Assembly (NCBI GenBank): GCA_036250195.1
Contig: JAVHZZ010000006.1
Location: 75,137,869 to 75,201,868 of the forward strand
DNA: 64,000 nucleotides
DNA from: Mixophyes australis
Taxonomy: Eukaryota > Chordata > Amphibia > Anura > Limnodynastidae
Reading direction: 5' to 3'
Under the pieces are notes generated by a model. It did not search any database, was not told the DNA's origin, and saw nothing but the letters and a program-made list of their open reading frames with translations. The position numbers and the translations under genes were made by a program. Positions 43,331-56,092 of the stretch are shown here, piece by piece. Position 1 is the first letter of the stretch. Every line of letters starts with the position of its first letter.

Positions 43331-46300
43331 TCAGCCACACACTGCCCACCAAGTTTAAATTGACTCTTTGGAAGAAAAATACTAAGGGGTCTCAGGGAAA
43401 TGCAGCCAAACACAGATAAGTTATTAAGAATTCTCACATCTAATTCAAAGTTTCTCCTATTTCCACCAATTTCTATGTTGTGTGTATTAAAGATACAAAA
43501 ATGACACCTATTAATATCTAAACACTAGCAAAGTAACAATCATTGCATTAATAGGCCAAATGGGATCATTTTCAGCTGTTTTAGGGGCCGGTATAAAATT
43601 ACAGCTTATGGAATTTTAAAGCTCAAATTGCAATGGTTGAACAATGATGGATGGAATGTTTTGTGGTTTATTATTCCATCTTTGATGTTATTACACTTTG
43701 GTCCCCTTGATAATACTTTTCATATCCGCCTCCCATAAAGAGAGATCTTCTTTACCTATATGGAGTCACCAATAGCAAACCAAAATATCAGGTTTAAATA
43801 AAACTGGGCAACTTTAAAGAAATCTTGCACAACAAAGTTGCTGATATCAGACTTGGAAAGTGTGGAGTTACCCATTATCAACAGTTATTCATCATTAAAA
43901 CTTGCTTGTACAGGCACAATAAGTCAAAATTTATATTGAAAGACGTTATGTCTTTATTTGGTACATTGTTGTGTATGGATGATTTATTTGTTTCCCACGG
44001 TCTCGCCGACATTTAAGGAGGCCCCCTCCCTTCTCTACATAACAAAATTACATATCATTATTGAAAGAATGTAAAAGAGGGGCCCCGCTCGCTGTGCCAG
44101 GCTGGGAGATAGGAGCATGCAGCCAGCATACTGTGGTACGTACGCTAATCCCTAAATTGCCTCTATGTTTATATTCAATTCTCTTTTCAGCTGCAGTCTA
44201 TGTCTAACCCAGCTGCCAACATGCAATGACATTAATTAGTATTGAGTTCTCCACTCATTCATCAGTGTTGCCCCATGAACTAAAATATACTTTGTAATGC
44301 TTTCACTGCCTACTACTACAGTATTTTCCTCATGCAAACAGTGATCGACAGTAGATCCCACCAATGGCATTGCCAATACATATTCTAATAAGATAGGGTA
44401 AATACATGGGTGGAGTAATAATGTTTTACAGAGCAGGGTTACGATAGGGGTTGGTTACTAAGAAAGTGTCAAAAATTAGCTTTGACCAATGTAGTACAAG
44501 TTGGAAAATGGAAGCAAATGTGTGGTTGTTACAGGTTACTGAAAATGTATTATTAAACCTGCACTACAGTAGATGTATACTGTACTTTTACTGCTACTTT
44601 GAGACTTAAGAATGTAAGAACAGAGCGCTTCCATTGTCAGCTCTCACCCTCTCTGGCGATACATTATGGCAGCTCTCAATCAGCCAATGCAGATATTGAA
44701 GATGATGTATGGGAATGATTGTCAAATCTGCACGACAAGCAGTGTCTGTTCTATCAAGTGTGTTTAGCTCCACAAGACATCAAATATGCTAAAAATAAAA
44801 TCCTCAGACTGAAGGGCCTTGAGGTCATAACTCAGGTAAGAGCTTGGCACAGCCAGAGGGCACAGGTATTCCAAACTTCCACACTACATCCTATGACTCT
44901 GTTATAATCCCAGATTCACATAACATTTTGGCAAGGTGTGCAGGGCAGAACTGCACAGAGGCGTGGTCCAGGATTCACTCTCACACTCTTGACAGTGTCT
45001 ACGTGCTGGGCTGGAGCTGACAGATGGCATTTTAATAATTAATATCTAGTGCTGCGGAGTGAGGAGTCATCTTAATTAAAGGGAACCAGCTACAAAACAC
45101 ACACATACATGGATATAAAATCCAAATCCAAATAGCTAGTCCTAGCATGCTGGGAATCTGTGGAAATACTCAACATGATTCTATTTAACCAAAACTAATA
45201 CTTTAATGATAGAAAAAAGGACAGCTTGCCAACTCATCCATACAGCATTAAGGTGTGGACAGAAATACAACACAGGGACAGTGCTTAGTGCCACTGGCTC
45301 ACAATACATACAATTTCCAGCCTTGATTTTCTATACACTGGCATTATATTTATAGTAAGGTCAACATTGAAGCCATGTTAATATGATAATCTTGAGTTGT
45401 AATTGAAGTACATTGTGGCACTGCCCTTGGTTCATCTCTCCTTATTCTAGCTGTAAACCTGGTTGAAGGCACTGAAAATGAAAGTGCACCTTGTGCACAC
45501 TAGGGAGGCAGGCAGTTTGTTGGCTGTACCTATATTCATGCTTTGTGCCTCTGTCAGATCACTGGTTCCTAGAATACTAGTTCTGACCACAGAATAGCTA
45601 CCTTCATTGTATACAGGTGACAGGTACACTACATGTAACCATGGAAATATTAGGCAGATTAAGATTCAGAATGAATCCAGCTTCTCCATTACCTTGGTTA
45701 GACAGGACACGCAATACGTGTAATTCCTCCACAATTTAGTTACCTCCATTTGCAAAATATTAGGTTTAATGAAATCTGGCACTTTAAACAAATTAATAAA
45801 TTGCTTCAGATCACTTATAAAACTACCTGGAATATTACATATGTATCCATCAGTTCACGAGGGACAAAATGTTATAGCCTCCAGTTTCAATAGAACAGAA
45901 AATGCAATTTGACTCAGGCCTGTTGAATCACCACCTTTCTAAAAGAAGAAGTCTATAAGTGACCCTAATTCCAAATATTTAAAACCGGCACAATTTTTTT
46001 TTCATTGGATCACCCAATAAAAGCTATGGCTTCTACAGCTCCTTTATGGTCAAGGTTAATTGACACAAATAGCAAAAGACAAATTAAAAGTAAAAATACA
46101 AATGCAACATGCACATAGGGGACCTAAAATTTTGCTTTGTTTCTCCTGGCAACAACTTCATGTAAAGGATTGCGGTGGTACCGATACCATTACATTCCCC
46201 CTATAGCTACAATTATTTACTAGGGGAACTGGAAGCTCCAATCAGCACAGCCAGGTCACAAATATGCAGATGAATCCAAGACTGGCCAGCGGAGCAGTAA

Positions 46301-46638
46301 GAGTACTCTTTGCGCTGCCAGCCTGTAACGCTGGGCCTGTATTGTTTCGCCAATTTGCAACGAAAATAGATATTTAACCGCAGCCATAAGTGATGACAGA
46401 AAATCATTATGACCACTGAATCATAGTAAATACACCCATAAAAAATGGTTTATGAATCTTTATTGGAAACTTAAGTATAGTCATTTGAGTTTGACATAGC
46501 ATATAATATCAATCAGGAACAGCAAAAGCCAGTAAGATGTGCTCAATGCATTAAAAAAAAAAAAAAAAAAAAAAAGGTCTAGCATGATGAAAGCATACTT
46601 CTTAATAAAGAAATGTTCACCTTGAATAATAGTAGCAG
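43331..46638. other. Unassigned sequence
   Basis: Over 3 kb without recognisable elements, RNA genes or coding motifs. The frames at 43825-44016, 44719-44907 and 45447-45629 are about 60 codons each and featureless. An A-run lies at about 46553-46575. Confidence 0.4.
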
Positions 46639-46646
46639 TTATAGTC

Positions 46647-46813
46647 CATACTTACCAACTTTCTGACGTTCCTGTGTCATTGAGGTCACCCCTCCCGCTC
46701 ACCTCTTTAGGAAGTGTACCGTATGCGGGAGGTGGCCTGCTCTCTCGGGAGTCCAGGAGAGGTACACGTAATTTGGGAGTCCCTCTGACATTTCGGTACA
46801 GTGGGTAAGTATG
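46647..46813 (+). mobile_element. CATACTTGCCAAC MITE, copy D, internally deleted
   Basis: The ends are CATACTTACCAACTTTCTG and GTGGGTAAGTATG. TTATAGTC is exact on both sides (46639-46646 and 46814-46821). At 167 bp it is the shortest copy but keeps AGGAAGTG and CTCTCGGGAGTCCAGGAGAG blocks. Confidence 0.9.
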
Positions 46814-46821
46814 TTATAGTC

Positions 46822-47660
46822 ACAAACATATAGAAGGACTTTGTGACAAACTAGTTGACATGAAGTCAACAAAACCAATCCAAAGAATGGGAGATGAGCA
46901 TAATAGTGGCATGTGGCTACTTTGTATAATTATTGAACTCTGTTAATATGAAAGCTCCAAGACTGTGGAAGACACAAGGTCATTGTTTGAAACAAATATT
47001 TCATCATGGAGAAATGTTTCAGTATGTATAACCCACATCCTATCTGTAGCAGTACTGAAGGGCATTGCAGCCAGCTTATATCATGCCAATAGCAGAGACA
47101 AATAGCTTGCAGTAATTTGATAATATCTTTACAAACATTGTCAAATCTTTTACTCTTTTTGTGGTGTTTCAGATTTTATATTCATATTAGCAATTAGCTT
47201 TGATCTATGTAGCACAAGTTTAAGACAATGATAGCAATGACTGGTTAATAAAGATTACTACATATTTGTCCTTTTATTAGCAAATACTTTCCAAGATGTA
47301 CCAATCCCATGCTTAATAAGGTAAAGCTGATTATTCTACTAGACTGCTCCTGTATTCAGCACACCTTTCTCAGGTTGTGGACAATAACGAATTACAGGTA
47401 TGTGAATCTCAAACATTCAGAAGGCAGTTAGCTACATAAGATTTGGCAGCAAAAGGGTTAGGAAACTCTTCTTACAGATTTACCGAGATGAGAGGTACAC
47501 ATTTCTGAGTTTGCTCATCATTCTTTGAGGATGAGATCAAGCAGTTAGGGGATTTCCACCGACTGGCTGTCACTCTTACACCACATACACTGCCTGTCTA
47601 AGCACAGCACTTCCACAAAAAGCAGTCAACCCACACATGTGTACACACACCTTGTCGTAC
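46822..47660. other. Unassigned sequence
   Basis: Nothing assignable. Confidence 0.4.
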
Positions 47661-47664
47661 TAGG

Positions 47665-47815
47665 GCATCGTTCCCCAACTCCAATCCTCAAGCACTCCAA
47701 ATAGTAAGGATTTTCAGGATCCATTCTTGAGCATGGTGACTCAATGAGAGCCTCAGCCATTTTGATTCGACAACCTCTGCTCAAGCTTGGATATTCTTAA
47801 TATGTGGACTGTCAA
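47665..47815. repeat. Foldback-like repeat, TCCTCAAG...TCAAGC core
   Basis: CCCCAACTCCAATCCTCAAG near 47673 and ATTTTCAGGATCCATTCTTG, with inverted partners GCTCAAGCTTGGATATTCTT near 47779, resemble a frequent frog foldback repeat that reads ...GTCCTCAAGGCACACTAACAG... (recalled). Arms are diverged and no target duplication is visible. Confidence 0.5.
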
Positions 47816-48560
47816 TGTACATAGAGGACTAGACTAGGGTATATATGGCATGAAGTATATCCAGTTACATGGATTCACTGTAGAGTTGAATTACATTTTT
47901 TATGTACTACATATATTTACTTCCACAGACAATAATTTACAATGCAGACTTGCTAAATGATTTTATGGTAAAAGAGTGTAATAATGTACTTTCCTAAAGT
48001 CTTCCTTGCATTTAAAATTGTGGCCCACAGAAGGATCCTTAGCTAGTGTGGTGAAACGAGGTATTAATATTACCTTAACCAGTCTGCACCTCGTTTCTCA
48101 CAAACTGTGGACTATAAAAACATGTACTTTTTCTAGCCCTCTGGTTCCCCATATTTGTCAGTCATATTTAAACTTGTATACATTCTATTTGAAAGTAGTT
48201 AAAATGTCTGCCAGCATGGTTTTCTTATCTTGCAGACTAGTCCATTGTTTCAGCCTAAGCAAAAGGATTATTGTCCACCAGTCCTGTATGAATGTACATC
48301 ACACCAGGAGGCCTCATGTGTTAAGATAGGGAAAAGGTCAACAGATAGATGACTACATTATATATGTAATATAAAATTAATTAATGTAATTAAATATAAT
48401 GTCTCTGGATTGCAACCTTACTTGTTTAAACAACTTATGCTGTGTAGCCACAGAACAATACCTATCCTTAATTATATCAAGAGTGGCTCATTTGCTATCC
48501 CTTTGTCTGTATGTTTACCTGTGAAAAGCTATGGCTTTAAAAAGGAGCACCAGAGAATAG
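47816..48560. other. Unassigned sequence
   Basis: The frame at 48006-48329 (107 codons) has no recognisable motif. Confidence 0.4.
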
Positions 48561-49030
48561 CAAATGAGCATTCACTACCCAGTGATAGCTGAAGTCAGGC
48601 TGGCATTGAGATCTAGATCTCTGCCCCTGACAGGAAAGGGACAATCGGTCCCTGGAGTACTGCCTTTACCCTGATCTACCACTCCAGGTCTTGGGGAGCT
48701 GTGTGTCCGCCAAAAGCAGAGTGACAATGACTCAGGACCACTGCCTTACTGGTAGCCTCAAAGGAGAGAGGGGGAGAAGCTTGGATGGATAGACAGCAGT
48801 CCCTGAGAGTGACTAGGATACTGGTGAGGTGTTTTTATTATACCCTGTATGTTGTCTGTGCCAGACTGTAGTGTTATTTGTTGCAGGTTATTATTTACAG
48901 ACGTTTATTGCTGCTTGGTGCTACCATTTTGTTAAATAAACTTATTTATTTTATTTCGGATATTTGCCTGGATGATTTTGAACCTTGGATAGGTACCGTG
49001 TAGGCCAGCTGTGCGAAGCAGAGGGTTACA
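48561..49030 (+). other. Possible LTR or retroelement end
   Basis: A GC-richer segment (CTCTGCCCCTGACAGGAAAG near 48620) passes into TTGTTAAATAAACTTATTTA (a polyadenylation-like AATAAA at about 48934-48940) and ends in GAAGCAGAGGGTTACA. The layout looks like a U3-R-U5 order, but no partner LTR, primer-binding site or gag/pol sequence was seen. Confidence 0.25.
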
Positions 49031-49035
49031 TTAAA

Positions 49036-49945
49036 CCCGGTATCTTCACAGCTAGCTTTAAAATGATTCTCCAACACACAGTACAAGCCCTGACATCTGT
49101 ACCTGACAGTAATTGAGCCACAGGAGATTTGGAAATGGAGGTGGTTACATGATCGGACAGAAGCATCAGCAAACCAATCACACTCTGCTTTCTCCAGAGA
49201 CAACTTACTGAATCACTGTGCAAACTTAGCAAGCCACCATACCATATACCAAGTCAAAGTTTTTCTAATGCAAATCAAGAACTTCTCTAAATCAAACTAA
49301 ATTGTATCAGTTATAGATTACCTAGTGTATGAGTTGTTTCATGTCTTACTAATTCAAACAAAATGTCCATTATATGCACTGCCAAATTGTTGGCTGTGCT
49401 GAAGAAGTGGAAATAAATGAAATCCATAAGTGGCTGTCAAATCTAAGAATAATTTAAAGTATTGTATTGCACAAAATTGTATTGCTCTGCATATTTACAT
49501 ATATTACATACAAGACAATGGAGAGTCATTGTTAACTTTAAAGGCTCACTCCAATTTAGTATAAAACTTCATATTCGTTAACCACTTATCCTAAGAAACA
49601 GTACACACATTACTTTAACTGTTATGAACATGTTTGCTAAAGTTGAGTTTGTCTTTAGGATGTAATCCATTTGATTCACTAGTGTTCACCTTGCCACCCT
49701 TCTGACTCAGGGCATGAGAGTGAGCATGCACCAAGCAGGTGGAGAAGGGAGGGAGAAGAGCTTGTCTGACCAGAGCTAAGTAACCCATGTTACTTGGCAT
49801 TATATAAGTACTGGTGTTTCGTAATTGTTCAGTTAGAAGTAGCCAATTAGAAGCTGATTGTGCTACTCTCACACCTAGTAAAATGATGTAGATTGTGAAT
49901 GATGCTATAAGCATCAAGTTTGATCAGAACAAGAAGTGAATGTTT
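49036..49945. other. Unassigned sequence
   Basis: Nothing assignable. Confidence 0.4.
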
Positions 49946-49953
49946 GTGACAGA

Positions 49954-50965
49954 CAGGGTCGGACTGGCCCGCCGGGGAGCAGGGATATTCCCTGGTGGGC
50001 CACAACTCCTGATGGCTCTGCCCTCTTCGTTGCTGAGGCAGAGCACTAACTACTAAAAATTTTTTTTTACCTGATCACAGCACCGGCGCCCCTCCTTCTT
50101 CCTTCTTGCTCCGTACACACTGAATGTCGGGCATGACGTCATCACGTCATGGGGCATGGGGAGGAAAGCAGGATGGCACCGAGTGATGAGGGGGGAAGCA
50201 GGGTGGCACAGAGTGATGAGGGGGGGGGGGGCATGATGCCACAGAATGATGAAGGGGAGGAAAACAGGATAGCACAGAGTGATAAAGGGGGGAGCAGGAT
50301 AGCACAGAGTAATGAAGGGGGGGAGCAGGATGGCACAGAGTGATGAAGGGGAGAAGCAGGATGGCACAGAGTGATGAAGGGGAGAAGCAGGATGGCACAG
50401 TGTGATAAAAGAGGGGGAGAAGCAGGATGGAACAGAGGGATGAAAGGGGGAAGGAAATCAGGATGGAACAGAGTGATTAAGGGGCGGAACAGGATGGCAC
50501 AGAGTGATGAACGGGGGGACAAGCAGGATGGCACAGAGTGATGAACGGGGGGACAAGCAGGATGGCACAGAGTGATGAAAGGGGGGAGAAGCAGGATGGC
50601 ACAGAGTGATGAAGGGGGGGGGAGGAAGCAGGATAGCACCGAGTGATAAAGGGGGGAGAAAAGCAGGATAGCACAGAGTGATGAAGGGGGGAAAGCAGGA
50701 TGGCACATAGTGATGAAGGGGGGAGCAGGATGGCACAGAGTGATAAAGGGGGGAGAAAAGCAGGAAAGCACAGAGCGATAAAGGGGGGGAAACATGATGG
50801 CACAAAGTGATTAAGGGGGGACAACAGGATAGCACAGAGTAATGAAGGGGGGGAAGCAGGATGGCACAGTGTGAGGAAGGGGGAAGCAAAAGCAGGATTG
50901 CACAAAGTGATGAAGGGGGGCAGGTGAAAGTGGGAGCAAAAGCAGCATTGAGGGCACAGTGTGAT
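49954..50965. mobile_element. Probable hAT-N with minisatellite, right end not found
   Basis: The left end CAGGGTCGGACTGGCCCGCC is a one-base variant of the CAGGGCCGGACTGG end at 23668. A short GC-rich stretch follows, then a long minisatellite (50140-50960). No complementary right end was found up to 51128, so the target duplication cannot be checked. Confidence 0.65.
50140..50960. repeat. Minisatellite, ~31-37-bp purine-rich unit
   Basis: The unit is about AGCAGGATGGCACAGAGTGA followed by TGAAGGGGGGA with a variable G-run, in roughly 24 copies. The minus-strand frames up to 217 codons with SLCAILLPP/HHSVPSC patterns are translations of this array. Confidence 0.97.
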
Positions 50966-51128
50966 CATAAGGGGGCACAGCATGGCGATGAAGGGGCACA
51001 GTAATGTGATGGCACAGGGGGCATTTACCACCTGGTTTCCTTTAATGTATAAATAGTGAATTGTTTTCAGATTACCTTATACTCCTTCTCTATCTATTTG
51101 AACGTGGATGGTGGTGTGCAAAAAGGGA

Positions 51129-51426
51129 TCATCATCAGTCATTTATATAGCGCCACCGCAACGCTGTACAGAGAACTCATTCACATCAGTCCCTGCTCCA
51201 TTAAAGCTAACAGTCTAAATTCCCTAACATACACAGAGAGAGACTAGGGTCAATTTTGATAGCAGCCAATTAACCTATCAGTATGCTTTTGGAGTGTGGG
51301 AGGAAACCCACGCAAACACAGGGAGAACATACAAACTCCATACAGATAAGGCCATGGTCAGGAATTGAACTCATGACCCCAGTGCTGTGAGACAGAAGTG
51401 CTAACCACTAGGCCACTGTGCTGCCC
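51129..51426 (-). mobile_element. tRNA-derived SINE, nearly full length
   Basis: Tail ATCATCATC at the left, tRNA-like head at the right: the complement of GGGCAGCACAGTGGCCTAGT, with A-box and B-box regions present, ends at 51426. Confidence 0.9.
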
Positions 51427-51680
51427 ATCCCTGGAGCCTTGTAGAAAAACCTTTAGACTAAGCTCTCACAGACAGGGTCCTCTCTTTCTTCCATCTCATG
51501 TTAGGCCCACTTGTCTCCCTTGTTTGTACTTGTCTCTTATCATGTTTCTTTATACTTTATTTGCATCACCTTTGTTTGTTTTATACTCTTGTTTTACCTT
51601 GTATGTTTAATAATGCTGTATGTATGTCCGGTGCTGCGGAACCTTTGGCACCTTAGAAATAAACACTGATGAAGATGAAG
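51427..51680 (+). mobile_element. LINE 3' UTR fragment
   Basis: AAGCTCTCACAGACAGGGTC, then a T-rich part, then GTGCTGCGGAACCTTTGGCA CC and AAATAAACACTGATGAAGAT. The final 60 bp resemble the SINE tail (GCGCTGCGGAATTAGTGGCG ... AAATAAATGATGATGATG). It abuts the SINE head to head. Confidence 0.65.
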
Positions 51681-52229
51681 ATGGTCTTGGACTGCGACTG
51701 CTGCTTCTGGGTTTGGGAGTCTGTACGGCTTCATAAAACTAAGTGCCACACTTCTCTACGTAACCCCAATCGTAAAATGCAGTAACCGATGCGATTCGTC
51801 CGGATCTTGGACTTTCACAAGTTTAGCATTTAGTTTTTGAAGTTTTACAGACTCCAAAGCCTGGAAGCAGCATTTGCATTGTGTTCCACACTGTTGACCA
51901 AACTCCTTTCTTCAGTCACAGTCAACAGTCAGACACTTGGACCATCTTTCAACAAGGCTCCAGGTACTCCTTTTGGTCATCATCAACCTTCCAACAGGGA
52001 AAGGGAAGATGAAAATGACACCTCTCAAAGACACAATACTTAAATATTTAAGCACACAATATTTAGTACAGTAGTTTCAATTCTGATTTAAAGTTACCAT
52101 ATAAACAGTAATATTGTGCAGGCCGCATTATCCTCAAGAGTAACGTGGTCAATTGAATCTGCCCCCAAGCTTATAGACCAGCAAAGTACAATGTTGAAAC
52201 TGCCCAATCACCTGCACCCGAACTAGCTA
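51681..52229. other. Unassigned, possibly 5' part of the Harbinger remnant
   Basis: No Myb domain or element end could be recognised. The frame at 51837-52043 has no clear motif. Confidence 0.35.
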
Positions 52230-52795
52230 GAGGAAGTGCACATTATGATGGAATGTGCGGAGAACTTTCCCAAAATTGTGGAGTCTGTGGATGCTGACCC
52301 ACAGAGTCTACCGCAAGCAGCTCAACCAAGGCAAGGGGAACCATCCAAAGCTCCAAATTTGGCTGCCTCTATTGATACTTTCCAACAAGTGCAATAACAT
52401 TTATTGGCCTTTCATCAGGAAACAATGAGGGGAGTGGAAAGGCAGTTGTCCAAAAGGATAAGCACCAAATCCATCACACACAGGTTCAGATGTTGACCAG
52501 TTTTGAGCGAATAGATGCAAGCCTTATCCACATTACTATGGCAATGAATAATCTGACTGGGGATGTGAGAGAATGTTCTGGAAATTTGGTCTCAGCAGGT
52601 GGCTAGATGGATATTATGTTAATGTCCCGCCTACCTGTGCCATCAACATCAGGTGACAGCAGTCACACGTCAACGCCTTGTGCATCCCAACCACTGAAGC
52701 CGCCTTGTGCCAGTGTGTGGATCAGGGGTGGAAGGAGGTCATCCAACAGCCGTAGCACTGATCCGGAACCCACACCAAAGAAAAAGAAAATATAG
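52230..52795 (+). pseudogene. Harbinger-type Myb-like protein, C-terminal remnant
   Basis: In three successive frames the plus strand reads EEVHIMMECAENFPKIVESV, then HLLAFHQETMRGVERQLSK, then VQMLTSFERIDASLIHIT with MAMNNLTGDVRECSGNL, then MSRLPVPSTSGDSSHTSTP and a basic end TPKKKKI. This order (helical stretch, then a proline/serine-rich tail with a lysine-rich end) is that of the accessory Myb/SANT-like protein of vertebrate Harbinger elements, or of host relatives. The DNA-binding Myb domain is not recognisable upstream. A stop after FQQVQ and at least two frame changes make it non-functional. Confidence 0.6.
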
Positions 52796-53390
52796 TTTTG
52801 TGCAAATGATGTAATTGTAAGCCGCAGTTATTTTTTTCCCTATATTATCGTCTTCAAAAGTAAAAGTGCAATTTTGCACATTTAAACCTTGGTTTCTTAC
52901 TTCCTAATACATTTTATTTAAATGTACATCAAAATTTTATGCAATCTGGTAGTAGCAGTTGTGATTTATGGTAATATACTTAGTGGGGTAATTATGGTAT
53001 AAATAGTCCAAACTTTATTTTTTTAACTTAGGCAAATAGGTATAAATTCAAACACATACACATACCCTTTATTTGTTGGAAGCGGTTTAAGTGACCTGTA
53101 GTTATGTTGTATAATCTACAAGATCGTATTTAAAAAAAGTGTGCCTGACCCCTCCTCCCCAGACTAATCCTAGTGCTGGTATTCTCAAAAGTGTGTGGAC
53201 AAAAGGTTTGAGCTCTCCTCAATTTTTCCACAACTAGCAATAGGCTCAGCCAGCCATGCCTAGTGTCACTATAGAAGTGGAACCCGCAGCTTAAGGTCCC
53301 TTTGCGATAATGACAACCAGCGCCAGGCTGGTCAGCAACTGTTTGTGTACCTAGGGTTCTTCCCACACCCCTGGGCGGTGGGTGTGGGGT

Positions 53391-53540
53391 CAGAGGCAGA
53401 ACTAGTAAGCTGTGGGCCTCAGCACATGGACAGGAGGGAACTGGGGCCCGCAGCTTACTAGTTCCCTGTGCAGCGGGCCCCATTATCTCCATGGGCCCTG
53501 GTGCACTGCACCTGCTGTACCAATGGTAGTTCCGCCACTG
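53391..53540. mobile_element. Non-autonomous hAT, 150 bp, 8-bp duplication
   Basis: The ends are CAGAGGCAGAACTAGTAAGC and TGGTAGTTCCGCCACTG. The flanks TGTGGGGT (53383-53390) and TGTGGGGC (53541-53548) match at 7 of 8. Internal AACTAGTAAGCTG(T/C)GGGCC is repeated inverted near the middle. CAGTGGCGGAACTA ends are common in vertebrate hAT-N elements (recalled). Confidence 0.85.
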
Positions 53541-53559
53541 TGTGGGGCAATAAAAAGGA

Positions 53560-53780
53560 TGTTAATACTAAAGACACCATTTTGTATTGGTGCAGTACAC
53601 GTCCCAGCTAGCCATGGTTGTCAGGGTCTGCTGGGACCTGTAGTGCACCAACACAAAATCTAAAGAAACCAGACACCTTGTTTTAACAATCATTTTATTA
53701 AAAAATACAACGCCCCAGTAATACTTACCTACCTGTGTTCTTCATGGCTTAATAAATCCAATATTGTAAGCTTAACAAAA
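53560..53780. repeat. Dispersed repeat, pair with 31415-31650
   Basis: ATTTTGTATTGGTGCAGTAC and the inverted TGGGACCTGTAGTGCACCAA form a hairpin of about 80 bp, followed by AACACAAAATC and, about 85 bp on, AATAAATCCAA. The second half parallels 31465-31640. Confidence 0.6.
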
Positions 53781-55645
53781 AATACCTAACGCAATAAATC
53801 AACCATGTAAAAATAAAAAAAACTACTTGTAAACTCCGAAAAATCATCCCGGACAGACATTTTTAATTTTAAAGTTAAGTCATTCATTGGGTATTATTTA
53901 ACTGTATACTGTGCCTTATGTTATGATAACATTGGGCAGCAGTGGAAAGCTGATGTGTTTGCTAATCTTGTCTATCCAAGACCATTCTGGCGATTTTCAC
54001 AGCAATCTCTGGTGAGTTTGCATAAATGCACCTTCACACATATGGCCACTTTTATTGTTAGAGTGGCCAAACAGCGGGATGATGATTTGTAGCATGGCGA
54101 TTTTGTTAAAATCACTTTACTAGCGATTTACCATCAACTTTACCAGGCAAGTTTAAACTCGCCTGAGAAAATCTCTAAAAGCCTCAAATCGCACCTTGAT
54201 ACCTTTACTCTCAGGACTCATTATTGACTTTATACAGTTTAATGAGGTTTGTCTCCTCTGTTTGTTGTCCTCCCCATTATTTTAATATAGATTTTGGATT
54301 ATTATATCTAATTAAGGATAAAACATTTTATTTTTCTCAAGTGGCAACTCTTATTTTCGTTTTTTAGTGCAATTGCTATAAATTGATGATGATTTCACAG
54401 CATATTTATACATTGTTTTGACTTTTGTACAAAGTTTTGGCACTTTAAAATTGTTCCCTGTATATTTATCCCATTCTAGACAGCAGCATAGTGTACAGAG
54501 AGAGTATAGACCTTCCGCCATCACTTTCCAGTTACTAGAGAGTGTTTTGGGTGCCATTGTTGCTTAGGTAGTTATAATCCCCTTAAACACTGAGTGAATT
54601 GCAATTGTAATAGTTCAGTATAATGTGTCATTCTAAACCCACTAAATTATGCACAACTTACTGTAAAAGTTAGACCATGAGATTTCAGTTTGCAGCAGGC
54701 TCATCAACAAACCAAGACAGCTAATTATTGCTCTTTAAGACCTTGCCACCTACACTGCACGGTTTTCCAATGAGCTCACTATGCTGATTGTTTCACCCCC
54801 CCTCATTTTTCTCACCGTTTGCTAGACACCCTGTGATTTCAAAGCATGACCTCTTGTACGAGAACTTTTCTTGTGCTGACACTAGTGTATACTCTCCTCT
54901 TGCATTTTATTGGCATAGTCAAGGCATGGCTCACAGATGCTGCAACCAGAAGACTATTTGCAGAGTGATCGGGGGCAGTGTCTGCAGGCTGGGTACCCAC
55001 TGACTCACCTGCTCTGTTATGTTTTGTGTTGTTGCTTAGGGAGAAGGGTGGTTGTAAAGTTTGAGATGTCTTCATAACAACAGGTTTTATTACTGCTGTA
55101 TCCTCCCTGGCTCCCAGCACACTTACTCAAATGCAGTCAAACTTTCAGATCTGTGGTGCCCCCTTCATTAGGAACTGAACACTGACACTTGTAATCGAGG
55201 ACACCTTGAAAAGAACCAATGCAAATGTGCGCAGAACTGTTAAATTGTTAGCGGAGCCTTAGAAGACATTGCAGACTGTTGAATGGGTTAAAGTCTAAGC
55301 TGTGAATAATTTGTGCAAATATTGGAGACATTGTGTTACTAAACAGGAACTAGCAACTTGCATGAATGCATTGTATGGGTTCATTGGTCGGTAAGATCAG
55401 TATCAAATGAAAATTACTTGCTCCTGTCAACATATATATATATATATATGTTTCTATATATTCTGACAGAAGCATTGGGAAAGTGGTAGGAGATACTTAT
55501 GTCCCAGGTTTCTATCTTATGTGCTTTAAAACCCCAGGGAGTTTGTTTGTGTTTGGGAGAGAGTATCCCAAAGATTGTAGGTAAAGCTGTTGTAAGGGTC
55601 CCTGGGTTTATGATGGAGAGAGAAGGGCAGGCTCCATTCATAAGG
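53781..55645. other. Unassigned sequence
   Basis: About 1.9 kb without recognised features apart from a (TA)n run at 55432-55451. ORFs at 54788-55120 have no family signature. Confidence 0.4.
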
Positions 55646-55649
55646 TCCA

Positions 55650-56045
55650 TTTCAGGTCTTCCAACCTGCTAGCAAGTTGGGGGCTAATCAGGAGTTGCAC
55701 CTGTGTATTGCTGTTAAAAAGCAGTTCCGTCAGTCTCACACTACTGGGGGAACAGGTCAGATGCCTACTGAGAGACACTGCAATTTGTTACCAGTAAGTT
55801 CTGCTATTTTGTATGTGTTGGACATTAGGTCCCTCCACTTTAGAGAGGGTAATCCATTTTGTATTAGTTAGAGCTGGACAGGCTAGGACTTTTGTATATG
55901 TTTTGTAATTTTTTTTAGGTGCTAAATAAATCTAGCTGTGGCTACTTGAACAGAGGGGCTGGGCTGGTGTGATATTGTTTGGCTGATGTATGGGAAGTGG
56001 AGCCATTTACCTCAGGAACAGGCACCCCTAACCTGATCTTGCGAT
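55650..56045 (+). other. Possible LTR or retroelement end
   Basis: GTGCTAAATAAATCTAGCTG at about 55919 holds an AATAAA signal, followed by GGGCTGGGCTGGTGTGATAT. The order resembles an LTR R-U5 region. No second copy, primer-binding site or coding part is present. Confidence 0.22.
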
Positions 56046-56047
56046 AG

Positions 56048-56049
56048 AT

Positions 56050-56087
<38 letters not shown>

Positions 56088-56092
56088 TTTCC
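56048..56092. repeat. (TA)n microsatellite
   Basis: It starts GATAGATAGATA and continues as TA units. Confidence 0.95.

Noticed and set aside
48561..49030. Endogenous retrovirus
   Set aside because: Only an LTR-like layout with AATAAA; no gag, pol or env motif and no paired LTR in the window. Left as a low-confidence retroelement end.
50142..50795. 217-codon minus-strand ORF, the longest in the window
   Set aside because: It is the translation of the 50140-50960 minisatellite (HHSVPSC/SLCAILLPP periods) and changes frame with G-run length.
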